DNA of 8,689 bases, taken from NCBI GenBank assembly GCA_015654725.1, contig JAATGI010000306.1, forward strand, positions 1 through 8,689. The letters are read 5' to 3'. This DNA is from Rhodospirillales bacterium. Lineage in GTDB: Bacteria > Pseudomonadota > Alphaproteobacteria > ATCC43930 > CGMCC-115725. Numbering within the stretch: position 1 is the first letter of the stretch; each line of letters starts with the position of its first letter. Below the pieces are notes generated by a model. It was not told where the DNA came from and searched no databases. It was given only the letters and a program-made list of their open reading frames with translations. This document shows, piece by piece, positions 1 to 6,412 of the stretch. Made by a program: the position numbers and the translations under genes.

Positions 1-189
1 GGGACAGCGGCCGTATTTTGGTTCGCCGAGCGCGCCCAAAACGGGAATGAAAATGCCGTGATAGCCGCAGACGGGACAGTCGAAGCGCGCGGCGTCGATG
101 CGTTCTAGGTTTCGTGCATCAGCGAAACGCCGCCGCCGCCGCGCCGGTCGAACGATCGCGTCGCGCAACCATCCCCGCATGTCCGGCAC
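1..189 (-). CDS. Probable SAM-dependent methyltransferase, N-terminal fragment
   Basis: The gene runs off the left edge; only the first 63 codons are visible. I read a basic N-terminus (a run of five Arg near residues 16-21), then FDCPVCGYHG with a CxxC pair (about residues 38 and 41) and a second Cys-Pro at the window edge. A CPxCG knuckle after a short aromatic stretch, followed by a second CPxCGS knuckle, is common at the front of a class of bacterial methyltransferases. The catalytic domain is outside the window, so the function is inferred from this motif alone. Start choice: an in-frame TGA lies at 202-204. GTG at 187-189 sits about 6 bases after a GGGAG core (GGGAGAAG, minus strand of 193-200). 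The ATG at 178-180 is the alternative, with poorer spacing. Another zinc-ribbon protein cannot be excluded. Confidence 0.6.
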   Translation of the reverse strand, partial: MPDMRGWLRDAIVRPARRRRRFADARNLERIDAARFDCPVCGYHGIFIPVLGALGEPKYGRCP

Positions 190-219
190 CGACTTCTCCC
201 GTCATCTGTCGCGTCGCTC

Positions 220-233
220 ACTATCGCGATAGT
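220..233. promoter_or_regulatory. Perfect 14-bp palindrome, possible operator
   Basis: ACTATCGCGATAGT is an uninterrupted perfect palindrome. It lies 30 bases upstream of the GTG start of the partial methyltransferase gene and next to an AT-rich stretch. The place and symmetry suit a dimeric repressor site, but I cannot name a regulator. No second copy is visible in the window. Confidence 0.35.
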
Positions 234-307
234 ACAAAAACAAATCACATGAATATTTATTAAAATGTGTGGGTTCCCTTACAAATACTGTCGTTAATTT
301 TACCATG
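234..307 (-). promoter_or_regulatory. AT-rich intergenic segment, likely promoter of the methyltransferase gene
   Basis: This stretch between the kinase stop and the methyltransferase start is strikingly AT-rich against GC-rich flanks. On the minus strand it holds TTGTAA followed by TTTAAT and TAATAA. The spacings of 14 and 16 make the exact hexamers uncertain. An interrupted inverted repeat CACAT (246-250) / ATGTG (265-269) is also present. I see no convincing terminator hairpin for the kinase gene here, so read-through is possible. Confidence 0.3.
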
Positions 308-1651
308 CTATTGCTTCGAAGGAGCGGGCACGCCCGCCGCCGCGAGCGCCTTGGCCTGCCGTACGGCCAAGGCTTCGGCATCGAACGCGCCGATCAGGTC
401 CTCGAACAAGCGGTGCCAATTGATCGTGGCGCGCAGGCGCATGAAGACCGAGCCGAGGCCTACCGCAGCGCGCTCCATAAAGACGAATTCGCGTGGCGGC
501 GTAATCCCGCCCAATCGCCGCAGCTCGCGATGCACTTCGCCCGCGACCTTGCGTCCATCGCCGCTATCGTCCTGGTCGATCTCGCGCTTGCGGTCGTCCA
601 ACAGCGGCGCGTAAAGGAACTTGGCCCAGCGGTTCAAGACCGCGATCAACGGACGGTCGAGCTTCGTGAAGCCCCAATCCCGATAGGCCGAGACCGCCAG
701 TTCTTCGTCGTCGGTGGCGAAGGCGCGATAGAGATCGATTACGCCCCGAACGAAGCGCGCCGGAAACACCCGCACGCAGCCGAGATCCAAGAGATTGATG
801 CCGTCATCGGGGCGCACGGTGTAATTGCCGAGATGCGGGTCGCCGTGAATGACGCCGAAATCGTAGAACGGCACGTACCAGGCGCGGAACATCGCGACCG
901 CGATGCGGTCGCGCTGCTCTTGGGGCGCCTCGGTGAAACCGAGGAGCGACTTGCCATCGAGCCAATTCATGGTCAAGAGCCGCGCCGTGGAAAGCGCCGC
1001 CACCGGGCGCGGCACCGCGACCGCCGGCTCGTTTTCCAAGATCGCGCGATAGAGCCGAAGATGCGCCGCCTCGCGCGCGTAATCGAGTTCCTCGCGCAGG
1101 CGCTCGCCGATCTCGGCGTGAATCTCATCCAGCGACACGGCGCGATCCCAGCGCTCATAGAGCGCGAGCACGAGTTTCAACTGCCGTAAATCGGCTTCGA
1201 CCGCCGAGGCCATATCCGGATATTGCAGCTTGCAGGCGAGCGGCGTGCCGTCCTTGGCGACCGCGCGATGGACCTGGCCAAGCGAGGCGGCATGCGCGGC
1301 CTCGTGGGTGAAACTGGCAAACCGCGCTTCCCAATCCGGGCCAAGCTCGCCCGTCATGCGCCGCTTGACGAAGGGCCAGCCCATCGCCGGCGCATCGGCC
1401 TGCAGCGTCACCAGCTCGCGCGCGTAATCGCCCGGCAGCGCCTCGGGAATGGTGGCGAGCAACTGCGCCACCTTCATCAACGGGCCCTTGATGCCGCCGA
1501 GCGTTGCCTTCAGATCGGCGGCGTGCCGGGCGCGATCGACCGGAAGCCCAAGATAGCGTTGGCCCGCCAGCCGCGCCGCCAAGCCGCCCATCGCGGTCGA
1601 TACTTGCGCGTAGCGCCGCACGCGGCCGGTGATGGAGCTTTCGTCGCTCAC
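308..1651 (-). CDS. ABC1/UbiB-family atypical kinase (AarF-like)
   Basis: A 447-residue protein of the ABC1 (UbiB/COQ8/ADCK) protein-kinase-like family, whose members support ubiquinone synthesis or other isoprenoid-lipid processes. Visible motifs: KGPLMKVAQ (55-63), the counterpart of the family KxGQ motif but with Ala for Gly; an Ala-rich nucleotide loop AASLGQVH (121-128); the ATP-site lysine K141 in LACKLQYPD; EELDYAREA (187-195); the catalytic loop HGDPHLGN (269-276); and the metal-binding DLG (289-291). All core residues are present, so it is probably active. I see no clear C-terminal transmembrane pair like that of E. coli UbiB, so I do not call it ubiB. The start is GTG and no good Shine-Dalgarno precedes it; the N-terminus before MGGLAARLAG (21-30) looks family-like, so I keep GTG. 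ATG at residue 21 is the alternative. A palindromic repeat lies 32 bases upstream. Confidence 0.9.
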   Translation of the reverse strand: MSDESSITGRVRRYAQVSTAMGGLAARLAGQRYLGLPVDRARHAADLKATLGGIKGPLMKVAQLLATIPEALPGDYARELVTLQADAPAMGWPFVKRRMTGELGPDWEARFASFTHEAAHAASLGQVHRAVAKDGTPLACKLQYPDMASAVEADLRQLKLVLALYERWDRAVSLDEIHAEIGERLREELDYAREAAHLRLYRAILENEPAVAVPRPVAALSTARLLTMNWLDGKSLLGFTEAPQEQRDRIAVAMFRAWYVPFYDFGVIHGDPHLGNYTVRPDDGINLLDLGCVRVFPARFVRGVIDLYRAFATDDEELAVSAYRDWGFTKLDRPLIAVLNRWAKFLYAPLLDDRKREIDQDDSGDGRKVAGEVHRELRRLGGITPPREFVFMERAAVGLGSVFMRLRATINWHRLFEDLIGAFDAEALAVRQAKALAAAGVPAPSKQ

Positions 1652-1683
1652 CGTCCGAGACTTTTGGAGTAGAGAAGACAGCC

Positions 1684-1817
1684 CCTCCCCCCTTGAGGGG
1701 GAGGGAAGAAATCGAGCGCGTCTGCGCGAGATTTCGGGTGGGGGGTGCCAACGGCACGATACCCCCCACCCGCTCGAAGTCTTCGACTTCTCGCGACCTC
1801 CCCCTCAAGGGGGGAGG
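1684..1817. repeat. Compound palindromic intergenic repeat (MITE/REP-like), 134 bp
   Basis: The ends are 21-bp inverted repeats (1684-1704 and 1797-1817, identical after reverse complementing), and each end is itself a hairpin around CTTGA/TCAAG. Inside are three more stems: GAAATC (1708-1713) with GATTTC (1730-1735), enclosing GCGC pairs; a perfect 11-bp stem GGGTGGGGGGT (1736-1746) with ACCCCCCACCC (1761-1771), itself enclosing GTGCC/GGCAC; and GAAGTC (1776-1781) with GACTTC (1785-1790). It has no coding potential of its own. Similar GC-rich palindromes ending in CCCCTTGAGGGG are scattered between genes in many alphaproteobacteria. It sits after the peptidase stop and before the kinase start, so in RNA it could act as a terminator, attenuator or stability element. 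No target-site duplication is flush with the ends. Confidence 0.8.
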
Positions 1818-1835
1818 AGTCATAAGATGACAATA

Positions 1836-3626
1836 TCATCCCAGCGCTTCCAGCCGGTCGATGAAGCCCGCGATCATGTCGAGGCCGCGCTTCCAGAAAT
1901 TCGGGTCCGAGGCGTCGAGCCCGAACGGCGCCAATAGTTCCTTGTGGCGCTTGGTGCCGCCGGCCCGCAGCAGATCGAGGTACTTCCCGGCGAAGCCTCG
2001 CTCCGCTTTCTGGTACGCGGCATAGAGCGAATTCACCAGGCAATCGCCGAAGGCATAGGCGTAGACATAGAACGGGGTGTGGATGAAATGCGGGATATAG
2101 GTCCAGAAGAAACGATATTCGTCCTCGAAACGGATCGCCGGCCCGAGGCTCTCGGTCTGGACGTCCATCCAATGTTGGCAGATGCGCTCGGCCGATAGCT
2201 CGCCCCCTCGCCGCTCGTCATGGACGCGTCGCTCGAATTCGGCGAAAGCGATCTGCCGGACCACCGTGTTGAGCATGTCCTCGACCTTGCCGGCGAGCAT
2301 CGATTTTTGTTTCTTGGGGTCGGTCTCGGCCTTGAGCAACGCCTGAAAGGTCAACATCTCGCCGAACACCGATGCCGTCTCGGCGAGGGTGAGCGGCGTA
2401 TCGGCCATGAGCTGCCCGCGCGGGCCGGCCAGCACTTGATGCACCCCGTGACCGAGTTCATGCGCCAAGGTCATCACGTCGCGCGTCTTGCCCTGATAGT
2501 TCAGGAGCAAATAGGGATGCGCGCTTGGCACCGTCGGGTGAGCGAAGGCGCCTGGCGCCTTGCCCGGACGCGCCGGCGCGTCGATCCAGCGCGCGGCGAA
2601 GAAGCGGCTGCCCACCGACGCGAGTTCGGGCGAAAAGGCGGCATAGGCGTCGAGCACGGTGCGCTCCGCCTCGGTCCAGGGAATGACCCGGTCGTCGGCA
2701 TCGGGCAGCGGCGCGTTGCGGTCCCAGTAATCGAGCGCCTCGACGCCAAACCATTTCGCCTTGAGCCGGTAGTAACGATGCGACAGGCGCGGATAGGATT
2801 CGCGCACCGCGGCGATCAGCGCGTCGACCACCTCGTCCTCGACGAAATTGGCGAGATTGCGGGACGAGATCGGATGCTTAAAGCCGCGCCAGCGATCCTC
2901 GATCTCCTTGTCCTTGGCGAGCGTGTTGGTGACGAGCGCGAACAGCCGGGCATTGTCGCCGAACACCTTGCCCAAGGACTTGGCGGCCCGCTCGCGCGTC
3001 GCGCCGTCCCGGTCGGACATGAGGTGCAGCGCCTCGGCCTCGGTCAGTTCCTTGCCGTCGATCGGGAAGCGCAGGCCCGCCGAGGTCTCGTCGAAGAGGC
3101 GCTCCCAGGACGCGCGACCCGCGACGTATTTTTCATGGAGCAGCTTTTCCAACTCGTCGGACAGTTGGTAGGGGCGAAAAGCGCGGGTGTCGCGCAGCCA
3201 CGGCCGGTAATGCGCGAGCGCGGGGCTTTTTAATTTCTCCTCGAGCGCCGCGTCTCCGATGCGGTTGATTTCGAGCGCGAAAAACAGGAGCTCGGTCGAG
3301 ATCGCGTTGATGCGCTCCTGGATGTTCTGATAGAAGCGCCCGCGCTCGGCGTCTTCCATATCGGCCGAATAATAGAGCGAGGCGTAGCTGATGGCGCGGC
3401 CGAGCGTTTCCTGAAGCCGTTCATAGGCCGCGACGGCGGCGCCCAGTTCGTCGCCCGGGAGTGCCGCGAGCTTGCCGGCATAGCGCTCGCGGAATGTGAC
3501 GGCGCCGGCCGCGCTGGCGTCGAGATCGGCCTTGAGTTCGGGCGATTCCGGGCCGGGATAAAGATCGCTCAAATCCCATTCCGGCAACGCGCCGAGTTGA
3601 TTGTCTTGTTGTCGCGCCTGCGCCAT
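1836..3626 (-). CDS. M3-family oligoendopeptidase F-like zinc metallopeptidase
   Basis: A 596-residue cytosolic peptidase of the thimet/oligoendopeptidase F family (M3), the usual PepF length. It is expected to cleave short peptides during protein turnover. The zinc site is complete: HELGH at 389-393 (two His ligands and the catalytic Glu390) and Glu416 in LAETASVFGEML as third ligand. The C-terminal substrate-site signature IPHFIHTPFYVYAYAFG (511-527) is also present, with the expected Tyr and His residues. The N-terminal helical domain (about 1-200) fits the M3 N-terminal fold. No signal peptide is visible. The ATG start follows GGGAG at good spacing. The gene begins 59 bases after the desaturase stop with no strong terminator between, so co-transcription is possible. 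PepF-like is safer than assigning a named gene. Confidence 0.95.
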   Translation of the reverse strand: MAQARQQDNQLGALPEWDLSDLYPGPESPELKADLDASAAGAVTFRERYAGKLAALPGDELGAAVAAYERLQETLGRAISYASLYYSADMEDAERGRFYQNIQERINAISTELLFFALEINRIGDAALEEKLKSPALAHYRPWLRDTRAFRPYQLSDELEKLLHEKYVAGRASWERLFDETSAGLRFPIDGKELTEAEALHLMSDRDGATRERAAKSLGKVFGDNARLFALVTNTLAKDKEIEDRWRGFKHPISSRNLANFVEDEVVDALIAAVRESYPRLSHRYYRLKAKWFGVEALDYWDRNAPLPDADDRVIPWTEAERTVLDAYAAFSPELASVGSRFFAARWIDAPARPGKAPGAFAHPTVPSAHPYLLLNYQGKTRDVMTLAHELGHGVHQVLAGPRGQLMADTPLTLAETASVFGEMLTFQALLKAETDPKKQKSMLAGKVEDMLNTVVRQIAFAEFERRVHDERRGGELSAERICQHWMDVQTESLGPAIRFEDEYRFFWTYIPHFIHTPFYVYAYAFGDCLVNSLYAAYQKAERGFAGKYLDLLRAGGTKRHKELLAPFGLDASDPNFWKRGLDMIAGFIDRLEALG

Positions 3627-3685
3627 CGCCTGCTCCCGGTGTCGCTGACAACATAAGGATTGAGCGGCGCCGATGCCAGCTTGGT

Positions 3686-4741
3686 TCAGGCGGCCTTCGC
3701 GGTCTCGGGCTCAGGCAACAGGCTCGGGCCGGTGGGGTGGCCGGCGAAATCGAGCCAGCGCCGCGCCTCGTAATCATAGAGCTTGCAGGCGCGCAAGGTT
3801 CCGAACAGATAGCGTGGCGAAAATTTCTCGATCAACGCGCGCTCGCCCAAGATCGCATCGAGCCGTGCCTGCGCCGCCGCAAGGCGATAAAGCGGGATCT
3901 TGGGCTGAAGATGATGCGCCGGATGCGCCATGATGTGATGCGAGATGAAGCCGTACCAGCGCGGCACCGCGAGATGAATGGCGACGACCGTGTCGTCCAC
4001 CCGTTCGCGCCAGGGCGCCGACGCGAACCAGGGCGCGCGTAGACTGGTATGCTGAAGATAGGTCGTGGCACCCATCATCGCGTTCCAAATCAGGAACGGC
4101 AGGACGAAGCCCAGCACGACCGAGACGGCGCCGCCGCTCCAGGCGAGTGCCGCCGCGAAAACCACGGCATAAGTCGCGAGCAGCGCGAAATCGCGCCACT
4201 GCGCGGCACGGCCGCCGCCGGGCGTGTGCGCGCGGGGAAAGAGTTTGTCGCGCCACCAGCGCTCGATCAGATAGTAGGGCGCGAAGCCCATCGCCGAACG
4301 ATAAAGCCGCTCGCGGGCGCGGCGCGCGCGCGGGAGGCGGCGATATTCGTCGAGCGACAGCGGCGACCAGGAATTGCGGCCGCGTACATTGGCCTCGCGG
4401 TGATGCAGCCGATTGTGCACCAACTGCCACAGGCTGAAATTATGCAGCGCCGGCAGGAGCGCGACGCGACCGATCAACCCGTTGACCCGGCGATCCGCGG
4501 TGAAGGCACCGTGCGCGGCGTCGTGCCCGATCACGAATAAGGACGGAATCGCGAGACCGGCGACGATCGCGGCGACGACCCGTAACCACATCGGCGCCGT
4601 ACTGAATCCGGCGATGGACACAGCGCCGAGATAGATCGCGAGCGTCGCCAAAAACAGGCTCCAAGCGTGCACACCGCTCGGCGCGATGAACCGCGCCAGC
4701 GCCTCGCGAAGCCGCTTTTCCTCGATCCTGTCGCCAGACAT
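3686..4741 (-). CDS. Membrane fatty acid desaturase
   Basis: A 351-residue integral-membrane diiron desaturase that introduces double bonds into acyl chains, with electrons from a ferredoxin- or cytochrome-type donor. The three histidine boxes are all present (numbering from the chosen ATG): HDAAH (73-77), HNRLHH (109-114), and HHIMAHPAHH (268-277), which contains the HxxHH box. An extra conserved-type His lies in YLQHTS (about 231). Hydrophobic segments lie at about 24-45, 51-72, 188-201 and 203-222, as expected for the family. The regiospecificity (delta-12-like versus another) cannot be read from sequence; similar HxxAHH third boxes occur in proteobacterial acyl-lipid desaturases. Start choice: the open frame extends to a TTG at 4759, but ATG 4741 follows AGGA at 6 bases and places the start after the candidate promoter. 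Confidence 0.93.
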   Translation of the reverse strand: MSGDRIEEKRLREALARFIAPSGVHAWSLFLATLAIYLGAVSIAGFSTAPMWLRVVAAIVAGLAIPSLFVIGHDAAHGAFTADRRVNGLIGRVALLPALHNFSLWQLVHNRLHHREANVRGRNSWSPLSLDEYRRLPRARRARERLYRSAMGFAPYYLIERWWRDKLFPRAHTPGGGRAAQWRDFALLATYAVVFAAALAWSGGAVSVVLGFVLPFLIWNAMMGATTYLQHTSLRAPWFASAPWRERVDDTVVAIHLAVPRWYGFISHHIMAHPAHHLQPKIPLYRLAAAQARLDAILGERALIEKFSPRYLFGTLRACKLYDYEARRWLDFAGHPTGPSLLPEPETAKAA

Positions 4742-4750
4742 AAATAATCC

Positions 4751-4788
4751 TGATAACAATATGTTACAGTGATAACCTCTGTCGGCAA
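4751..4788 (-). promoter_or_regulatory. Candidate desaturase promoter with overlapping operator-like repeats
   Basis: On the minus strand TTGCCG (4783-4788) and TAACAT (4761-4766) are separated by 16 bases, a 4/6 match to each sigma-70 hexamer. Overlapping them are two copies of TGATAAC on the plus strand (4751-4757 and 4770-4776), 19 bases apart, and a perfect inverted repeat TAACA-ATA-TGTTA (4754-4766) covering the -10. A dimeric repressor could bind here and block transcription; bacterial desaturases are often controlled by TetR-type lipid sensors, but no regulator is identified. Confidence 0.4.
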
Positions 4789-4819
4789 TTTAAGGGAATC
4801 GGCGGCCAAGCGCAAGCGA

Positions 4820-4836
4820 GGCGGCGCCAGGCCGCC
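4820..4836 (-). terminator. GC hairpin after the anti-sigma gene, weak terminator candidate
   Basis: GGCGGC and GCCGCC pair around a five-base loop in the 125-base gap between the anti-sigma stop and the desaturase start. On the minus strand it is not followed by a T run, so it would be a poor intrinsic terminator. Confidence 0.25.
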
Positions 4837-4866
4837 GCTCGAAGCGCGGTGCGGGTTCGAACGGGC

Positions 4867-5730
4867 CTAAATCGCGGCGTCAAGCTGGAAGGAAATGTCC
4901 TTCGCCACATTCCACAGATAGCCTAAATCCGCCGTGCCGACGACGGCATAGGCGTGGCCGGAATGGCGCCAATAGATGAAGTTCATGTCCTCGCGATGGT
5001 CGAAAGCGGGCGCGAGATCGGGCTTCGTGGTCGAGGCCACGACGATGGTGATGGGACCGAGCTTCTTGTCGTCGGTGTTGTAGAACAGTTGCGTCGCCGG
5101 CCGGCCCTCGACGATCAGATAGCGCGCGCCCTGGAATTCGAGGCCCCAGGGCTTGAGATTGGGCAGGTGGAAATCCGCCGGCAGCTTCTGGATGTTCTTG
5201 CGGCCCTGGTCGCCATCCGGCGGCACGTCGACCAACCCCGCCTCATTGGCGCCGGCATTGATCAGGAGCTTGTGATAGCCGCCGATACTATCGAGCCAGC
5301 TGGTGCCGGGACCGGCATTGTTCGAGGCGCTGGCCGCGAGATTGGGTCCGCCCGCCGCGAAATAGCCGCCGCCGGCGCCGACCAGCAGGCACAAGAGCGA
5401 CGCGGCGACCGCGCCGCCCAGCCACCAGCGGCGATCCGTCCAGCCTTGCGGGCGAACCTGATTGCCCAACTGGCGCGCCCGCGCCGTCATCAATTCGATC
5501 ACCTTGGCGCCGCCCTTGCCATGCGCCGCGTCGAGCAGGCGTTGCGGAACTTCCTCGCGCAGAATCTCGCCGAACGCCGCGCGCAACAGCGCCGCGCTCT
5601 CGTTCAGCGCACTGGCGCGATCACGCAGCGCCGGATCGCGCTCCATCGCGGCGGTGACCGCGTCGCGGTCGAGGCCGTCGAGTTCGCCGTCGAGATAGGC
5701 GATCAGCAATTCGTCATTTGGCTGCCGCAT
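4867..5730 (-). CDS. Membrane anti-sigma factor of the adjacent ECF sigma factor
   Basis: A 287-residue single-pass membrane protein. The N-terminal cytoplasmic domain begins DELLIAYLDGELDG and continues with a helical DPALRDRASALNESAALLRAAF stretch (33-53), the typical sigma-binding anti-sigma layout. One transmembrane helix lies at about 103-124, preceded by Arg-rich sequence (inside-positive). The periplasmic domain (125-287) ends with HSGHAYAVVGTADLGYLWNVAKDI (257-280), a pattern often seen in such sensors. There is no HxxxCxxC zinc motif and the only Cys (about 114) is in the membrane helix, so it is not a thiol/zinc redox sensor of the RsrA/ChrR kind; the signal is unknown. Start choice: the frame is open to 5784, but ATG 5730 has AGGAG 8 bases upstream and the family-like N-terminus. 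It overlaps the sigma gene by 17 bases. Confidence 0.85.
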   Translation of the reverse strand: MRQPNDELLIAYLDGELDGLDRDAVTAAMERDPALRDRASALNESAALLRAAFGEILREEVPQRLLDAAHGKGGAKVIELMTARARQLGNQVRPQGWTDRRWWLGGAVAASLLCLLVGAGGGYFAAGGPNLAASASNNAGPGTSWLDSIGGYHKLLINAGANEAGLVDVPPDGDQGRKNIQKLPADFHLPNLKPWGLEFQGARYLIVEGRPATQLFYNTDDKKLGPITIVVASTTKPDLAPAFDHREDMNFIYWRHSGHAYAVVGTADLGYLWNVAKDISFQLDAAI

Positions 5731-6241
5731 TGTCCCAACTCCTACCCAATTCCGCCTTCGAGCCGAGTCGCGCTTCCAGCGCAATCCGCGCCCGCGCCAA
5801 ACGGCTCATGATCGTTCCCACCGGTACCTTGGCGACTTGCGCCGCTTCTTTGTAACTCAAGCCTTCCACCGTCACGAGCAACAGCGCCGCGCGCTGCTCG
5901 GCCGGGATCGTCGCCAACGCCGCGCTCACCTCCGCCAGCTCCAGCCGCGCCTCGGCCAATCGCATCGGCGCATTCGTTCCGATATGCGCCGCCTCGTCTT
6001 CGGGCTCTTCCTTGCGGACATCACGCGAGCGCAACCGATCGATCCAAATCGTCTGCACGATGCGGAACATCCAACTGTCGAAGCGCGTCCCCTCCTGAAA
6101 CTGGTGCGAACGGGAGATCGCCCGCTCGCACGCAGACTGAACGAGATCGTCGGCCTCGACCGCGGAGCCGGTCAAACCGCGCGCGAACCGCCGCAACCTC
6201 GGCAACAGCGCGATGAGCTGATCGTTGAAAGACAGGCTCAT
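5714..6241 (-). CDS. ECF (group 4) RNA polymerase sigma factor
   Basis: A 175-residue two-domain sigma factor. Region 2 (about 10-75) contains DDLVQSACERA (31-41), the core-binding and -10-recognition helices, and FDSWMFRIVQTIWIDRLR (54-71). Region 4 (about 100-157) holds IPAEQRAALLLVTVEGLSYKEAA and the helix-turn-helix VPVGTIMSRLARAR that reads the -35 element. Region 3 and region 1.1 are absent, as in all ECF factors. It is released by the co-encoded membrane anti-sigma in response to an unknown signal. Start choice: the frame is open to ATG 6331, but the family-like sequence starts at MSLSFNDQL. The upstream stretch overlaps the candidate promoter and reads as non-coding. The Shine-Dalgarno before ATG 6241 is weak (GGGG, 8 bases away); ATG 6268 is the alternative. 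Confidence 0.9.
   Translation of the reverse strand: MSLSFNDQLIALLPRLRRFARGLTGSAVEADDLVQSACERAISRSHQFQEGTRFDSWMFRIVQTIWIDRLRSRDVRKEEPEDEAAHIGTNAPMRLAEARLELAEVSAALATIPAEQRAALLLVTVEGLSYKEAAQVAKVPVGTIMSRLARARIALEARLGSKAELGRSWDNAAAK
5739..5743 (-). promoter_or_regulatory. Shine-Dalgarno of the anti-sigma gene inside the sigma gene
   Basis: AGGAG on the minus strand lies 8 bases before ATG 5730, within the last codons of the sigma gene. This site decides the anti-sigma start and indicates translational coupling, which would keep sigma and anti-sigma near equal amounts. Confidence 0.7.
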
Positions 6242-6287
6242 CGGAACTACCCCGAAGCCGCCGGCCATGCCGATCGGACGAAAGTAT

Positions 6288-6312
6288 AACGGTGTGTAAT
6301 GTTCTTTATTCC
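6288..6312 (-). promoter_or_regulatory. Candidate ECF-type promoter of the sigma operon
   Basis: On the minus strand GGAAT (6308-6312) and CGTT (6288-6291) are 16 bases apart, close to the GGAAC-N16/17-CGTT form recognised by many alphaproteobacterial ECF factors. It lies 46 bases upstream of ATG 6241 and would allow autoregulation. A housekeeping -10-like TATACT (6283-6288) overlaps it, but no good -35 is placed for that. Confidence 0.5.
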
Positions 6313-6324
6313 CTAGCAGTAGCG

Positions 6325-6353
6325 ATGACAATTACACCTATATCGGGTATGTC
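6325..6353 (+). promoter_or_regulatory. Weak sigma-70-like candidate promoter for the pnt operon
   Basis: ATGACA (6325-6330, 5/6 to the -35) and TATGTC (6348-6353, 3/6 to the -10) have a 17-base spacer. This is the best sigma-70 pair I found in the divergent region for the plus strand, but the -10 is poor. It would leave a leader of about 165 bases. Confidence 0.2.
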
Positions 6354-6412
6354 CGCTTCGCCATGTTCCTAGCATAAAGCCGCCCCCTCGAACATACGCG
6401 GGGCTCTCTGGG

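Noticed and set aside
129..141. Short CCG triplet run
   Set aside because: It encodes consecutive Arg codons in the methyltransferase N-terminus; too short to be a meaningful repeat.
269..1189. 306-codon plus-strand open frame
   Set aside because: It is antisense to the ABC1 kinase, whose motifs prove the minus strand. The product is Arg/Glu/His-rich low-complexity sequence typical of reverse-strand reading of GC-rich genes.
1673..1832. Possible target-site duplication AGAAGACA / AGATGACA around the repeat
   Set aside because: It matches at 7 of 8 bases but lies 3 and 7 bases away from the repeat ends, so it is probably chance.
1648..2172. Minus-strand open frames that run through the palindromic repeat
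   Set aside because: They arise because GC-rich repeats lack stops in some frames; they overlap proven genes in another frame and have no family-like content.
2220..3233. 337-codon plus-strand open frame
   Set aside because: It lies wholly antisense to the M3 peptidase and shows no recognisable motif.
4954..5811. 285-codon plus-strand open frame
   Set aside because: It is antisense to the anti-sigma gene and the end of the sigma gene; the product is Arg/Ala-rich without domain features.
6382..6404. GCCCC / GGGGC stem in the divergent region
   Set aside because: Only five pairs with a 13-base loop, expected by chance in GC-rich DNA.
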